Source: Tianweitania sediminis (lineage in GTDB: Bacteria; Pseudomonadota; Alphaproteobacteria; Rhizobiales; Rhizobiaceae). Taken from it: DNA of 64,000 bases. This document shows, one piece after another, positions 7,737-16,400 of this stretch. The translations under genes were made by a program, and so were the position numbers. The notes under the pieces are model-generated. The model ran no database searches. It was not told the origin of the DNA and worked only from the letters and a program-made list of their open reading frames with translations. The DNA lies in the NCBI RefSeq assembly GCF_017813335.1, contig NZ_JAGIYY010000006.1, forward strand, positions 62,001-126,000, in the 5' to 3' direction. The number at the start of each line of letters is the position of its first letter. Position 1 is the stretch's first letter.

Positions 7737-7934
7737 ATGCAGACCCTGAGCGCAAAAGACGCGAAGTACGGGTTCGGACGGTTGATCGATCTCGCCCGAG
7801 CCGAGCCGGTGGCGGTGGCCAAGCACGGGCGGACTGTCGTCGTCGTGTTGGCCGTTGAGGAATATGAACGGCTGAAGGCGATCGAGGCCGGCGCAGCACC
7901 CAAAGCCCCTGGTGGCGGTCAGAGTGAAGAATGA
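7737..7934 (+). CDS. Phd/YefM-family antitoxin, no toxin partner
   Basis: A 65-aa Phd/YefM antitoxin-like protein: MQTLSAKDAKYGFGRLIDLA forms the N-terminal dimer/DNA-binding part and VAVAKHGRTVVVVLAVEEYE the conserved strand-turn. The C-terminus is shorter than in toxin-neutralising members. No Doc, YoeB or PIN toxin is next to it; instead it overlaps hsdM by ATGA (7931-7934). The likely job is autorepression of the R-M operon, or it is a leftover half of a toxin-antitoxin pair. Confidence 0.8.
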   Translation: MQTLSAKDAKYGFGRLIDLARAEPVAVAKHGRTVVVVLAVEEYERLKAIEAGAAPKAPGGGQSEE

Positions 7935-9442
7935 ACGATTCGTTGAACAAGGGTCTGCAATTGAAATCTGCGATGTGGGACGCCGCGAATACTCTTCGCG
8001 GCTCCGCTGTCGATCGGACGGATTGGAAGGGTTACATTCTTCCTTTGCTGTTCTTCAAGCGCATCTCCGACGTCTGGGACGAAGAGACGGCTGAGGCTCG
8101 GGAGATCTATGGCGAAGCGGACCCCTCCCTGTTTCCGGAGGTGCACCGTTTCGTGCTGCCTGAGGGCTGTCACTGGAACGACATCAGGGAAGTCCCGGCC
8201 AACGTCGGCGCGGCCCTCCAGAGGGCCATGCAGGAGATCGAGCGGGCCAATCCGGACACGCTGTTCCGCGTATTCGGTTCGGCGGACTGGGGCAACAAGG
8301 AGAAGTTTTCCGACGAGTTACTGAAGGATTTGATCGAGGGATTCTCCGAGATTGGGCTCGGCAACACCACCGTCAGCACTGACGTGCTGGGCGACGCCTA
8401 CGAATATTTGGTGGGCAAGTTTGCCGACGTCACCCGCCGCAACAAGGCGGGCGAGTTCTACACGCCGCGCAGTGTCGTGCGCATGATGGTCGAAATCCTC
8501 GACCCCAAGGAAAGTGAAAGCATCTACGACCCCGCCTGCGGCACGGGCGGCATGCTGCTCGGGGCTATCGAGCATGTCATGCGCAAGGGCGGCGATCCGC
8601 GCACCTTCTACGGCAAGATCTACGGCCAGGAGAAAAACCTGACCACGGCCGCGATCGCCCGGATGAACCTTGTCCTGCACGGGATCGAGGATTTCCAGGT
8701 GGCCCGTGAGGACACGTTGCGGTACCCGGCCTTCACGGATTCCAGCACCGGCGGCCTTGCCACCTTCGACTGCGTCATCGCGAACCCGCCGTTTTCGCTC
8801 AAGGAATGGGGGCGTGACTTGTGGGAGGCCGACCCTTGGGGCCGGGCCCAGTACGGCATCCCGCCTGAGAGCTATGGCGACTACGCCTTCGTCCAGCACA
8901 TGATTGCGTCGATGGCGCCCACCGGGAACAGCCGCATGGCGGTCGTCCTGCCGCAGGGCGCGCTGTTCCGGAAATCTGCCGAAGGCTCGATCCGGCAGGC
9001 CCTGCTTGAAATGGACATGGTCGAGGCGGTCATCGGCCTTGCGCCGAACCTTTTCTACGGCACGCAACTGGCCGGATGTGTCGTCATCCTGCGCCGCAAG
9101 AAGCCCGAAGCCCACAAGAACAAGGTGCTGATCATCGACGCCTCCAGCCTGTTCCGCAAAGGCCGGGCGCAGAACTTTCTCGATCAGGAGCACAGCGGCC
9201 AGATCGTCGCCTGGTACCGCGCATTCGAGGATGTCGAGGATCGCGCCAAGGTGGCGACGCTGGAGGAGATCAAGAAGGAAGGCTGGACGCTGAACATCTC
9301 GCGTTACGTCCTGCCGCCCATCGGCCAGGACATCCCGCCGCTCCCCGAAGCCGTCGAGGCGTTCAAGACCGCGCTGGCCGACGCCCGGGCAGCCGAGGAT
9401 CACCTGCGCAAGGTGCTGGTCGAAGGGGGGTGGCTGCAATGA
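7931..9442 (+). CDS. hsdM: Type I R-M DNA methyltransferase subunit HsdM, copy 1
   Basis: A 503-aa HsdM. The N-terminal HsdM domain (LPLLFFKRISDVWDEE, about 37-52) is followed by the N6-adenine methylase domain: GEFYTPRSVVRMM (174-186), motif I DPACGTGGM (200-208) for S-adenosylmethionine and motif IV NPPF (285-288) for adenine methylation. It should form the M2S core that modifies adenine and guides HsdR. It overlaps phd upstream and a second, different hsdM downstream, each by 4 bp. Confidence 0.93.
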   Translation: MNDSLNKGLQLKSAMWDAANTLRGSAVDRTDWKGYILPLLFFKRISDVWDEETAEAREIYGEADPSLFPEVHRFVLPEGCHWNDIREVPANVGAALQRAMQEIERANPDTLFRVFGSADWGNKEKFSDELLKDLIEGFSEIGLGNTTVSTDVLGDAYEYLVGKFADVTRRNKAGEFYTPRSVVRMMVEILDPKESESIYDPACGTGGMLLGAIEHVMRKGGDPRTFYGKIYGQEKNLTTAAIARMNLVLHGIEDFQVAREDTLRYPAFTDSSTGGLATFDCVIANPPFSLKEWGRDLWEADPWGRAQYGIPPESYGDYAFVQHMIASMAPTGNSRMAVVLPQGALFRKSAEGSIRQALLEMDMVEAVIGLAPNLFYGTQLAGCVVILRRKKPEAHKNKVLIIDASSLFRKGRAQNFLDQEHSGQIVAWYRAFEDVEDRAKVATLEEIKKEGWTLNISRYVLPPIGQDIPPLPEAVEAFKTALADARAAEDHLRKVLVEGGWLQ

Positions 9443-10941
9443 GCGGGCTGACCCAACGCGAACTCGAAAGTTATCTCTGGGGCGCCGCCACCTTGCTGCG
9501 CGGCCTCATCGATGCCAGCGACTACAAGCAGTACATCTTTCCGCTGTTGTTCTTCAAACGTCTGTCCGACGTCTGGGATGGGGACTACCAGGAAGCTCTC
9601 GATGAAACCGGCAACGAGGGCTATGCCACCGCCACCGCCAACGACCGCTTCGTGATCCCCGAAGGCGCGCACTGGAACAACGTGCGCACGGCACCGCGCG
9701 ATGTCGGCCGGGCGCTGCTGTCGGCTTTTCTCGCCATCGAGGCCGCGAACCCCGAGCGCCTGCAGGGCGTCTTCGGCAATGCGAACTGGACGGACAAGGC
9801 CCAGACGTCCGACAGCACGCTGAAGAACCTGATCGAGCATTTCTCCAAGCACGATCTGACCCTTGCCGCCGTGCCTGAGGATGAGCTTGGCAATGGCTAC
9901 GAATACCTGATCAAGAAGTTCGCCGACGACAGCGGCCACACGGCGCAGGAGTTCTACACCAACCGCACCCTCGTCCATCTGATGGCGCAAATGCTGGAAC
10001 CCCAGCCGGGCGAAAGCATCTATGACCCGACCTGCGGCACCGGCGGCATGCTGATCTCGTGCCTGGCCGAGGTGAAGCGGCGCGGGGGCGATATCCGCAC
10101 CACCGGCCTTTACGGGCAGGAGCTGATCACCATCACCGCCGCTATCGCGCGGATGAACCTGGTCATCCATGGGGTGGACGATTTCCAAATCGCCAGCGGC
10201 AACACGCTGGCCACGCCCGCCTTCGTGCAGGGCGACCGGCTGCGCAGCTTCGACGTGGTCCTGGCCAATCCGCCCTATTCCATCAAGAAATGGAACCGCG
10301 GCGCGTGGGAACAGGATGCCTGGGGGCGCAACTTCCTTGGCACCCCGCCGCAGGGGCGGGCGGATTACGCCTTCTTCCAGCACATCCTGTCGTCGATGCA
10401 CGCCAAGACCGGGCGCTGCGCGATCTTGTTTCCGCATGGCGTGCTGTTCCGCAATGAAGAGGCCGAGATGCGGCGCAGGCTGGTCGAATCCGACCGGGTC
10501 GAATGTGTGCTGGGGCTCGGGCCGGGGCTGTTCTACAACTCGCCGATGGAGGCCTGCGTGGTGATTTGCCGGTCGCAGAAGCCCGAGGCGCGCAAGGGGC
10601 GCATCCTGTTCATCGACGCGGTGGCCGAGATTGCGCGCGAACGGGCGCAGAGCTTTCTGCGCCCCGACCATCAGGCGCGTATCTTATCGGCCTATCACGC
10701 CTTTGCGGATGATCCCGGCTTTGCCGCGGTGGCGGATGGGGCCGATGTGCTGGCGGCCGACGGCAACCTGTCGATTGCGCGGTATGTGAAGCGGCCCAAG
10801 GCAGCGGTCGCAGGCGGAGGCGCGACGCTGGCGGCGACATGGGCGGCGTTTGACGAGGAGGGGCGCGAGTTCTGGACGGGCATGAACGCGCTGGTGGACA
10901 TGCTCGATGGCCTGACGCCTGCAGAGGATGCCGATGCTTGA
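9439..10941 (+). CDS. hsdM: Type I R-M DNA methyltransferase subunit HsdM, copy 2 (paralogue)
   Basis: A 500-aa second HsdM with its own N-terminal domain (FPLLFFKRLSDVWDGD) and complete catalytic motifs: DPTCGTGGM (196-204) and NPPY (277-280). The conserved FYTP block is altered to EFYTNRTL. It is clearly paralogous to copy 1 but diverged throughout, so it is not a recent duplication or a split gene. Possible roles: a heteromeric M1M2S methylase with each M facing one half-site, or a spare subunit. It overlaps copy 1 by 4 bp and HsdS by 8 bp. Confidence 0.92.
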   Translation: MSGLTQRELESYLWGAATLLRGLIDASDYKQYIFPLLFFKRLSDVWDGDYQEALDETGNEGYATATANDRFVIPEGAHWNNVRTAPRDVGRALLSAFLAIEAANPERLQGVFGNANWTDKAQTSDSTLKNLIEHFSKHDLTLAAVPEDELGNGYEYLIKKFADDSGHTAQEFYTNRTLVHLMAQMLEPQPGESIYDPTCGTGGMLISCLAEVKRRGGDIRTTGLYGQELITITAAIARMNLVIHGVDDFQIASGNTLATPAFVQGDRLRSFDVVLANPPYSIKKWNRGAWEQDAWGRNFLGTPPQGRADYAFFQHILSSMHAKTGRCAILFPHGVLFRNEEAEMRRRLVESDRVECVLGLGPGLFYNSPMEACVVICRSQKPEARKGRILFIDAVAEIARERAQSFLRPDHQARILSAYHAFADDPGFAAVADGADVLAADGNLSIARYVKRPKAAVAGGGATLAATWAAFDEEGREFWTGMNALVDMLDGLTPAEDADA

Positions 10942-12178
10942 GCGGCCGATTTCCAAGGCGGGGTGGACGCGCGTGGCCTTTGGCGACGTGGTGCGCCTGT
11001 CAAAAGCGCGGGTGGCCGATCCCGAGGCGGCCGGGATCGAACGTGTCGTGGGGTTAGAGCATATCGAACCCGGCGACCTGCGCATCCGGCGCTGGGGTGA
11101 CGTGGCCGATGGCACGACGTTCACCACCTTGTTCAAGCCCGGTCAGGTTCTGTTCGGCAAGCGCCGCGCCTATCAGCGCAAGGTGGCGGTGGCGGATTTC
11201 GAAGGGGTCTGTTCCGGCGACATCTATGTGCTGGAACCGGCCAACGACCGGTTGATGCCCGAACTGCTGCCGTTCCTGTGCCAGACCGATGCCTTCTTCG
11301 ATCACGCCGTCGGCACCTCGGCCGGGTCGCTGTCGCCGCGCACCAACTGGACAAGCCTCGCCAGCTTCGAGTTCCTGCTGCCGCCGATTCAGGAGCAGGC
11401 GCGGTTGGTGGAAGGACTGACAGCGATTGATAGTTCGGGAAATGAACTTGAACAGGTGGTGAAGACTTCGGAATCTCTGATTGTCCCAATTCTGCGTAGC
11501 CTTGTTGGAATCCTCGATGGCGATGTCGAAGGCTTTATCGTAAAGGGCCGTGCGCACAGAACCCCCAATGGAACGCCGATACTGAGCGTGAAGGAGTTCG
11601 GCAGCAAAGCTCGGCAGGCTGTCCAGGTGGGGCCCTTCGGAGGCTCGGTATCAAGCAAATACTTCGCAGAATCCGGCGTCCCTGTTGCCAAAATCAATAA
11701 CATTACACCATTTGGTGCGCTTGACCTGAGCGAACTGGTCTACCTCGAAGCAAGTCACGCGAAGTCGCTTGCAGGCAGATACTCTATTGAAGCAGGTGAT
11801 TTGTTGACCGCAGCCCAAGGTGCAACGATAGGAAAATCGGCCTTGGCAGATGATAGGCTCTCTGGCGCAATCATCTCTCAGCACCTTATTCGAGTTTCGT
11901 GTGACAGGGGGCGGTGTCTCCCTGAATGGCTCCATGCTTGGTTTATCTCACCATTCGTCTTGCGTCAGATATTCGGCTCGATTCAAGGGGGGACCAGAGG
12001 AGGCCTGAACACCACTGACGTGGAAGAATTGCTGGTTCCTCTCCCTGACCTTCAGGATCAGGTTGCTCATGTTCGCACATTGAACGGCCTAAGATCGACT
12101 GCTGAAAAAGCGCGGCGAAGGCTACAGGTATTGGCTGAACTGAGGGCCAGACTTCTAAGTTTGGGAGGTGCCGAATGA
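10934..12178 (+). CDS. hsdS: Type I R-M specificity subunit HsdS
   Basis: A protein of 414 aa with two target-recognition domains. TRD1 covers about residues 8-155 (GWTRVAFGDVVRLSK up to FEFLLPPIQEQARLV), a conserved helical spacer follows, TRD2 runs about 215-385 (TPILSVKEFGSKARQAVQVG to VEELLVPLPDLQDQVAHV), and the last helix is the second conserved spacer. From about 11410 onwards, TRD2 is visibly richer in A/T and in rare codons than TRD1 and the flanking genes, as after domain exchange. I start at the ATG at 10934, which has AGAGG upstream; 10928 is an alternative. Confidence 0.92.
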   Translation: MLERPISKAGWTRVAFGDVVRLSKARVADPEAAGIERVVGLEHIEPGDLRIRRWGDVADGTTFTTLFKPGQVLFGKRRAYQRKVAVADFEGVCSGDIYVLEPANDRLMPELLPFLCQTDAFFDHAVGTSAGSLSPRTNWTSLASFEFLLPPIQEQARLVEGLTAIDSSGNELEQVVKTSESLIVPILRSLVGILDGDVEGFIVKGRAHRTPNGTPILSVKEFGSKARQAVQVGPFGGSVSSKYFAESGVPVAKINNITPFGALDLSELVYLEASHAKSLAGRYSIEAGDLLTAAQGATIGKSALADDRLSGAIISQHLIRVSCDRGRCLPEWLHAWFISPFVLRQIFGSIQGGTRGGLNTTDVEELLVPLPDLQDQVAHVRTLNGLRSTAEKARRRLQVLAELRARLLSLGGAE

Positions 12179-15138
12179 CCTTCAACGAATCCAACACCGT
12201 CGAAGCCCATCTGCGCGACCTTCTCGCGGGCGCGGCCTCGGCCCGCCCGGCGCAACTCTCCATCGGCCTTGCCCGCACGGGCGGCAGGATCGCGGGCCTC
12301 GGTTGGCATTACGTCGCCCCCGCCGACCTTCCCCGCCAGCCGCAAGAGGTGCTGGTCGAGCCCCATCTGCGCGACGCCCTGATCCGCCTGAACTCCGACA
12401 TCGCCGCTAACCCCGGCCGGGCCGATGACGTGCTCTATCGCCTGCGCGCCATCGTCATGGGCGCACGGTCGGACGGGCTGGTGAAGGCGAACGAGGAATT
12501 TGCCGAGTGGCTCTTGGGCGAACGCTCCATGCCCTTCGGCGCGAATGGCGAACACGTCACCATCCGCCTGATCGACTTTGACGAGATCGAAAACAACAGC
12601 TTTGTCGTCACCCAGCAGTTCACCATCCGGGCGGGCAAGACCGAAAAGCGCGCCGATCTGGTGCTGCTGGTCAACGGCATTCCGCTGGTCCTGATCGAGG
12701 CCAAGACGCCGGTACGGTCCAGCCAAAGCTGGCTCGACGCCGCCTTGCAGGTGCATGACGATTACGAACGCAACGTGCCGGAACTGTTCGTGCCCAACGT
12801 CTTTTCGGTGGCGACCGAGGGCAAGGAGTTCCGCTACGGCTCGATCCGGATGCCGGTCGATCTGTGGGGCCCCTGGCGCGACGGCGACGGCAAGCAATCG
12901 CTGGGCGAGGTGGAAAAGGCCGCCGCCTCGATGCTGCGCCCGGCGATGGTGCTCGACATGCTCGACAGCTTCACCGCGTTCGCCACGCAGAAAGGCAAGC
13001 ACCGCATCAAGATCATCGCCCGCTATCAGCAGGTGGACGGCGTCAACAAGATCGTCGCGCGGGTCGTGGCGGGCCAGCCGCGCAAGGGGCTGATCTGGCA
13101 TTTCCAGGGATCGGGCAAATCGCTGCTGATGCTGTTCGCCGCGCGCAAGCTGCGGCTGCACCCGGCGCTGAAGAACCCCACGGTGCTGATCGTGGTGGAC
13201 CGCATCGACCTCGACAGCCAGATCTCGGGCACCTTCTATGCCGCCGACATGGCCAACATGGTGCGCACGGAAAGCCGCAAGGAGCTGTCCGATCTGCTGG
13301 TCAAGGATGCGCGGAAGGTGGTGATCACCACGATCCACAAGTTCGCCGAGGCAGATGGAGTGCTGAACGACCGCGACAACATCATCGTGCTGGTCGACGA
13401 GGCGCACCGAACGCAGGAAGGCGATCTGGGCCGCAAGATGCGCGACGCGCTACCGAACGCGTTCCTGTTCGGCCTGACCGGCACGCCCATCAACCGCGCC
13501 GACAAGAACACCTTCTACGCCTTCGGCGCCGACACCGACGATGGCGGCTACATGAGCCGCTACGGCCTGAACGACTCGATCCGCGACGGAGCGACGAAGG
13601 AGCTGCATTTCGAGCCGCGCCTGGTGGACTTGCACATCGACCAGAAGGCCATCGAGGAGGCCTATGCCGAGCTGACGCAGGGTCTGACCGACGAGGACCG
13701 GGATCGGCTGGGCAAGGCGGCGGCCAAGATGTCGATCCTGGTCAAGGCGCCCGAACGCATCCGCGCAATTTGCGGTGACATCGCCAAGCACTTCCAGGAG
13801 AAGGTCGCCCCGAACGGCTTTGGCGCGCAGGTGGTGACCTTCGACCGTGAGAGTTGTCTGTTATACAAGCAGGAACTCGACCGCCACCTGCCGCCCGAGG
13901 TGTCCGACGTGGTGATCTCGGTCAACAGCGGCGAGCCCGAATATGCGGCCTTCAAGCGCGACCGCGATGCCGAGGAGAAGCTGCTCGACCGGTTCCGCGA
14001 CCCGAAGGACCCGCTGAAGATCATCATCGTGACGTCGAAGCTGCTGACCGGCTTCGATGCGCCGATCCTGCAGACGATGTATCTCGACAAGCCGCTGCGC
14101 GACCACACGCTGCTGCAGGCGATCTGTCGGACCAACCGTCCCTATGGCGAGCAGAAGACGCATGGCCTGATCGTCGACTACCTCGGCATCTTCGACGACG
14201 TGGCGCAGGCGCTGAAGTTCGACGAGGAAGGCGTGCAAAAGGCGGTGTCGAACATCGCCGAGTTGATCAACGCCCTGCCGACCGCCCTGCAGAAGTGCCT
14301 CGCCTATTTCGCGGGAGTAGACCGAAGCCTGACCGGCTACGAGGGCCTGATCGCAGCGCAGGAATGTATCCCGAACAACGACCTGCGCGACGCCTTTGCG
14401 GCCGATTTCAGCGTTCTGGCGCGTATCTGGGAGGCGCTGTCGCCTGATCCGGTGCTGACGCAGTACGAGAACGATTATCGCTGGCTGGCGCAGGTCTACG
14501 AGTCGCTGAAACCCTCCAGCGGCACAGGGCGGCTGCTTTGGCATCGGCTGGGCGCCAAGACCATCGAGCTGATCCACGAAAACGTCCACGTCGATGCGGT
14601 GCGGGATGATCTCGACACGCTGGTTCTGGATGCCGAGCTGCTGGAGGCCGTCCTCGGCAATCCGGACCCCGAAAAGAAGGCCAAGGAAATCTCGGTCAAG
14701 CTGGCGGGCCGCCTACGGAAGCATGTGGGCAATCCGAAGTTCAAGGCGCTAGGCGAGCGCCTGGAGGACCTGAAGAACCGGCATCAGCAGGGTCTTCTGC
14801 TGTCGATCGACTTCCTGAAGGAGCTTCTGGCGCTGGCAAAAGACGTGGTGAAGACCGAACGCGAGACGCCGGAAGAAGAGGATATTGACCGGGGCAAGGC
14901 GGCGTTGACCGAGTTGTTCGAGGAAGCCCGGAACGGCGACACGCCGGTGATGGTCAAGCGGGTTGTGGACGATATCGACGAGATCGTGCGTGCGGTCCGT
15001 TTCGATGGCTGGCAGGCCACGCACGCGGGTGAACGCGAAGTCAAGAAGGCGCTTCGCCAGACCCTCTTCCGCTTCAAGCTGCATCAGGACGCCGAGCTCT
15101 TCGAGAAGGCATACGGCTACATTCGCGAGTATTACTGA
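12175..15138 (+). CDS. hsdR: Type I R-M endonuclease/translocase subunit HsdR
   Basis: A 987-aa HsdR. The N-terminal nuclease domain has a PD-(D/E)xK core: Asp161 in KRADLVLLVNG and Glu175-x-Lys177 in LVLIEAKTP. The SF2 translocase follows, with Walker A HFQGSGKSLL (Lys315), DEAH box (408-411, LVDEAHRTQEGD), motif III-like LTGTPINR and motif VI-like QAICRTNRPYG. It translocates unmodified DNA and cuts it when bound to the M/S complex. It overlaps hsdS by ATGA, and the next gene begins 2 bp after its stop. Confidence 0.94.
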   Translation: MTFNESNTVEAHLRDLLAGAASARPAQLSIGLARTGGRIAGLGWHYVAPADLPRQPQEVLVEPHLRDALIRLNSDIAANPGRADDVLYRLRAIVMGARSDGLVKANEEFAEWLLGERSMPFGANGEHVTIRLIDFDEIENNSFVVTQQFTIRAGKTEKRADLVLLVNGIPLVLIEAKTPVRSSQSWLDAALQVHDDYERNVPELFVPNVFSVATEGKEFRYGSIRMPVDLWGPWRDGDGKQSLGEVEKAAASMLRPAMVLDMLDSFTAFATQKGKHRIKIIARYQQVDGVNKIVARVVAGQPRKGLIWHFQGSGKSLLMLFAARKLRLHPALKNPTVLIVVDRIDLDSQISGTFYAADMANMVRTESRKELSDLLVKDARKVVITTIHKFAEADGVLNDRDNIIVLVDEAHRTQEGDLGRKMRDALPNAFLFGLTGTPINRADKNTFYAFGADTDDGGYMSRYGLNDSIRDGATKELHFEPRLVDLHIDQKAIEEAYAELTQGLTDEDRDRLGKAAAKMSILVKAPERIRAICGDIAKHFQEKVAPNGFGAQVVTFDRESCLLYKQELDRHLPPEVSDVVISVNSGEPEYAAFKRDRDAEEKLLDRFRDPKDPLKIIIVTSKLLTGFDAPILQTMYLDKPLRDHTLLQAICRTNRPYGEQKTHGLIVDYLGIFDDVAQALKFDEEGVQKAVSNIAELINALPTALQKCLAYFAGVDRSLTGYEGLIAAQECIPNNDLRDAFAADFSVLARIWEALSPDPVLTQYENDYRWLAQVYESLKPSSGTGRLLWHRLGAKTIELIHENVHVDAVRDDLDTLVLDAELLEAVLGNPDPEKKAKEISVKLAGRLRKHVGNPKFKALGERLEDLKNRHQQGLLLSIDFLKELLALAKDVVKTERETPEEEDIDRGKAALTELFEEARNGDTPVMVKRVVDDIDEIVRAVRFDGWQATHAGEREVKKALRQTLFRFKLHQDAELFEKAYGYIREYY

Positions 15139-15140
15139 AC

Positions 15141-16103
15141 ATGAAGGAGTTGCTCGACAACGCGGTGCTTTCGATCGAGCTCGGAGTTGAGGACTACCAG
15201 ACAGGCGACGAGCGTCGTGTGCTGTCCGCCATCCGGAACCTTTACGCCGGCGTCCTGCTGCTATGCAAACAGGTGCTTTGGAACGAGTCGCCGCCAGGAA
15301 CAGACGGCTCACTGATCTACAAGGATCTTGTTCCGCGAAAGATAGATGGCCGCGTTCTCATGGTGCCTAAGAAGCCACACCGGAACACGGTTGACCGACA
15401 ACAGATCGAGGAGCGTTTCAAGGAGCTGGGGCTCAATCTAAACTGGTCAAAGCTCCAGGAGCTTGCTCGGATCAGAAATGATGTCGAGCATCTGTTCATG
15501 ACGGTGAAACCTGCGATTGCGAAAGAAGCTCTTGCTTCGGCCATGCCAGTCATCGAGCAGCTGTTGGTGGGGCACCTTCAGGAAGAGCCCGCACACCTCT
15601 TCAGAGATGGTGTCTGGAAGTCACTTCTTGAGAATAAGGATGTTTTTGATCAGCAGCAGGTGAGATGCACTGAATCGTTCCGGCACATGAACTGGGAGTT
15701 TGAGACCCTCGTTGAAGCGGTCACAGAACTCAGGTGCTCGAATTGTGGATCCTCTCTGGTTCGGCAGATTGATTCCGACAACCAGAGCTTCGAGGCAATG
15801 GAGATCGATTGCGCGGAGTGCGGCGAGGCATTGGATCGTGAGGATGTTTTCGAGGCTGCAATCGGCGAGTCTGTGGCAAGCGACGCATACATCGCCATGA
15901 CGGACGGCGGAGAACCGCCAGTCACAACCTGTCCCGAATGCCATCGCGAAAGCTGGGTGAACGGAGAAGGTTGCGTCCTCTGCCCGGGCGCTGATCTGAT
16001 ATGTTCAATGTGCGGAGAGGAGTTCAATCCAGACGACTTCAACTATGACGCGGGCATGTGTTCATACTGCGCATGGCGAATGGACAAGGTCATGCGCGAG
16101 TAG
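15141..16103 (+). CDS. HEPN-motif protein with three C4 zinc ribbons, last gene of the R-M operon
   Basis: A 320-aa protein of no family I can name. The N-terminal half is helical and contains RNDVEH (112-117), the RNx3H signature of HEPN domains, in the context LQELARIRNDVEHLFM. The C-terminal half has six CxxC pairs: Cys199/202 with 224/227, 264/267 with 278/281, 288/291 with 307/310, giving three zinc ribbons. HEPN domains are frequently RNases, including the PrrC/RloC anticodon nucleases that live with type I R-M systems. The start lies 2 bp after the hsdR stop, so translation is coupled. Codon use is somewhat less GC-rich than in hsdM and hsdR. RNase activity is inference; a non-catalytic HEPN scaffold is possible. 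Confidence 0.75.
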   Translation: MKELLDNAVLSIELGVEDYQTGDERRVLSAIRNLYAGVLLLCKQVLWNESPPGTDGSLIYKDLVPRKIDGRVLMVPKKPHRNTVDRQQIEERFKELGLNLNWSKLQELARIRNDVEHLFMTVKPAIAKEALASAMPVIEQLLVGHLQEEPAHLFRDGVWKSLLENKDVFDQQQVRCTESFRHMNWEFETLVEAVTELRCSNCGSSLVRQIDSDNQSFEAMEIDCAECGEALDREDVFEAAIGESVASDAYIAMTDGGEPPVTTCPECHRESWVNGEGCVLCPGADLICSMCGEEFNPDDFNYDAGMCSYCAWRMDKVMRE

Positions 16104-16350
16104 CTCATCCGGGTTCTTCACTGTCGCCACCCGGCAAAGTTCGATTTCTGTTCCACGCGGCAAATGCCCCTGAAATTGAAGTGTTTAGCGGGACACCTGA
16201 TAAAACCTTGTTTTATCAGGTGCTTGTAAAAACTTCACCGAAATGACGAAGGCAACAGGTCCAGAGAATATCGGCCCTGAGAGACCGCTTCCGAGCCCCT
16301 TGGCGCAGCGGCCAGGGCTCAGCCCCTCCCGCATAACCCTCGAAAACAAC
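16104..16350. other. Non-coding junction between the R-M operon and the tRNA gene
   Basis: About 250 bp with no credible gene. It contains the perfect inverted repeat at 16194-16222. This is the likely boundary zone between the acquired segment on the left and the chromosomal backbone on the right, but no att duplication can be seen because the left end of the element is outside the window. Confidence 0.5.
16194..16222. repeat. Perfect 13-bp inverted repeat with 3-nt loop
   Basis: CACCTGATAAAAC (16194-16206), loop CTT, GTTTTATCAGGTG (16210-16222). There is no T-run after it on either strand, so a classic Rho-independent terminator is unlikely. It could be a terminator of a less usual kind, a protein-binding site or part of a recombination site. 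Confidence 0.6.
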
Positions 16351-16374
16351 GGAAAAATCCGGCCGCGGCCGGAT
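16351..16374 (-). terminator. Rho-independent terminator of tRNA-Ser
   Basis: On the minus strand, ATCCGGCC-GC-GGCCGGAT (16357-16374) forms an 8-bp GC-rich stem followed by TTTTT and CC (16351-16357). It lies 26 bp after the CCA end of the tRNA. Confidence 0.85.
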
Positions 16375-16400
16375 CGGGAGAACGCTTTCGCTGGGGCAAG

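Noticed and set aside
7489-7950. 153-aa leftward frame considered as toxin partner of the Phd protein
   Set aside because: Overlaps two good genes on the other strand, and its sequence has no Doc, RelE or PIN features.
9400-10671. 423-aa leftward reading frame opposite hsdM2
   Set aside because: Same pattern of GC-driven open antisense frame; HsdM2 motifs are on the other strand.
7931-10941. The two hsdM genes as one frameshifted or split gene
   Set aside because: Each has its own N-terminal domain, SAM motif and NPP(F/Y) motif; both are full length.
12067-13407. 446-aa leftward reading frame opposite hsdR
   Set aside because: Shadow frame of a GC-rich gene: low-complexity His/Arg/Asp-rich sequence, no family motif, opposite a clear HsdR.
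16194-16222. Terminator of the R-M operon
   Set aside because: No T-run on either side and 91 bp after the last stop; kept as an inverted repeat only.
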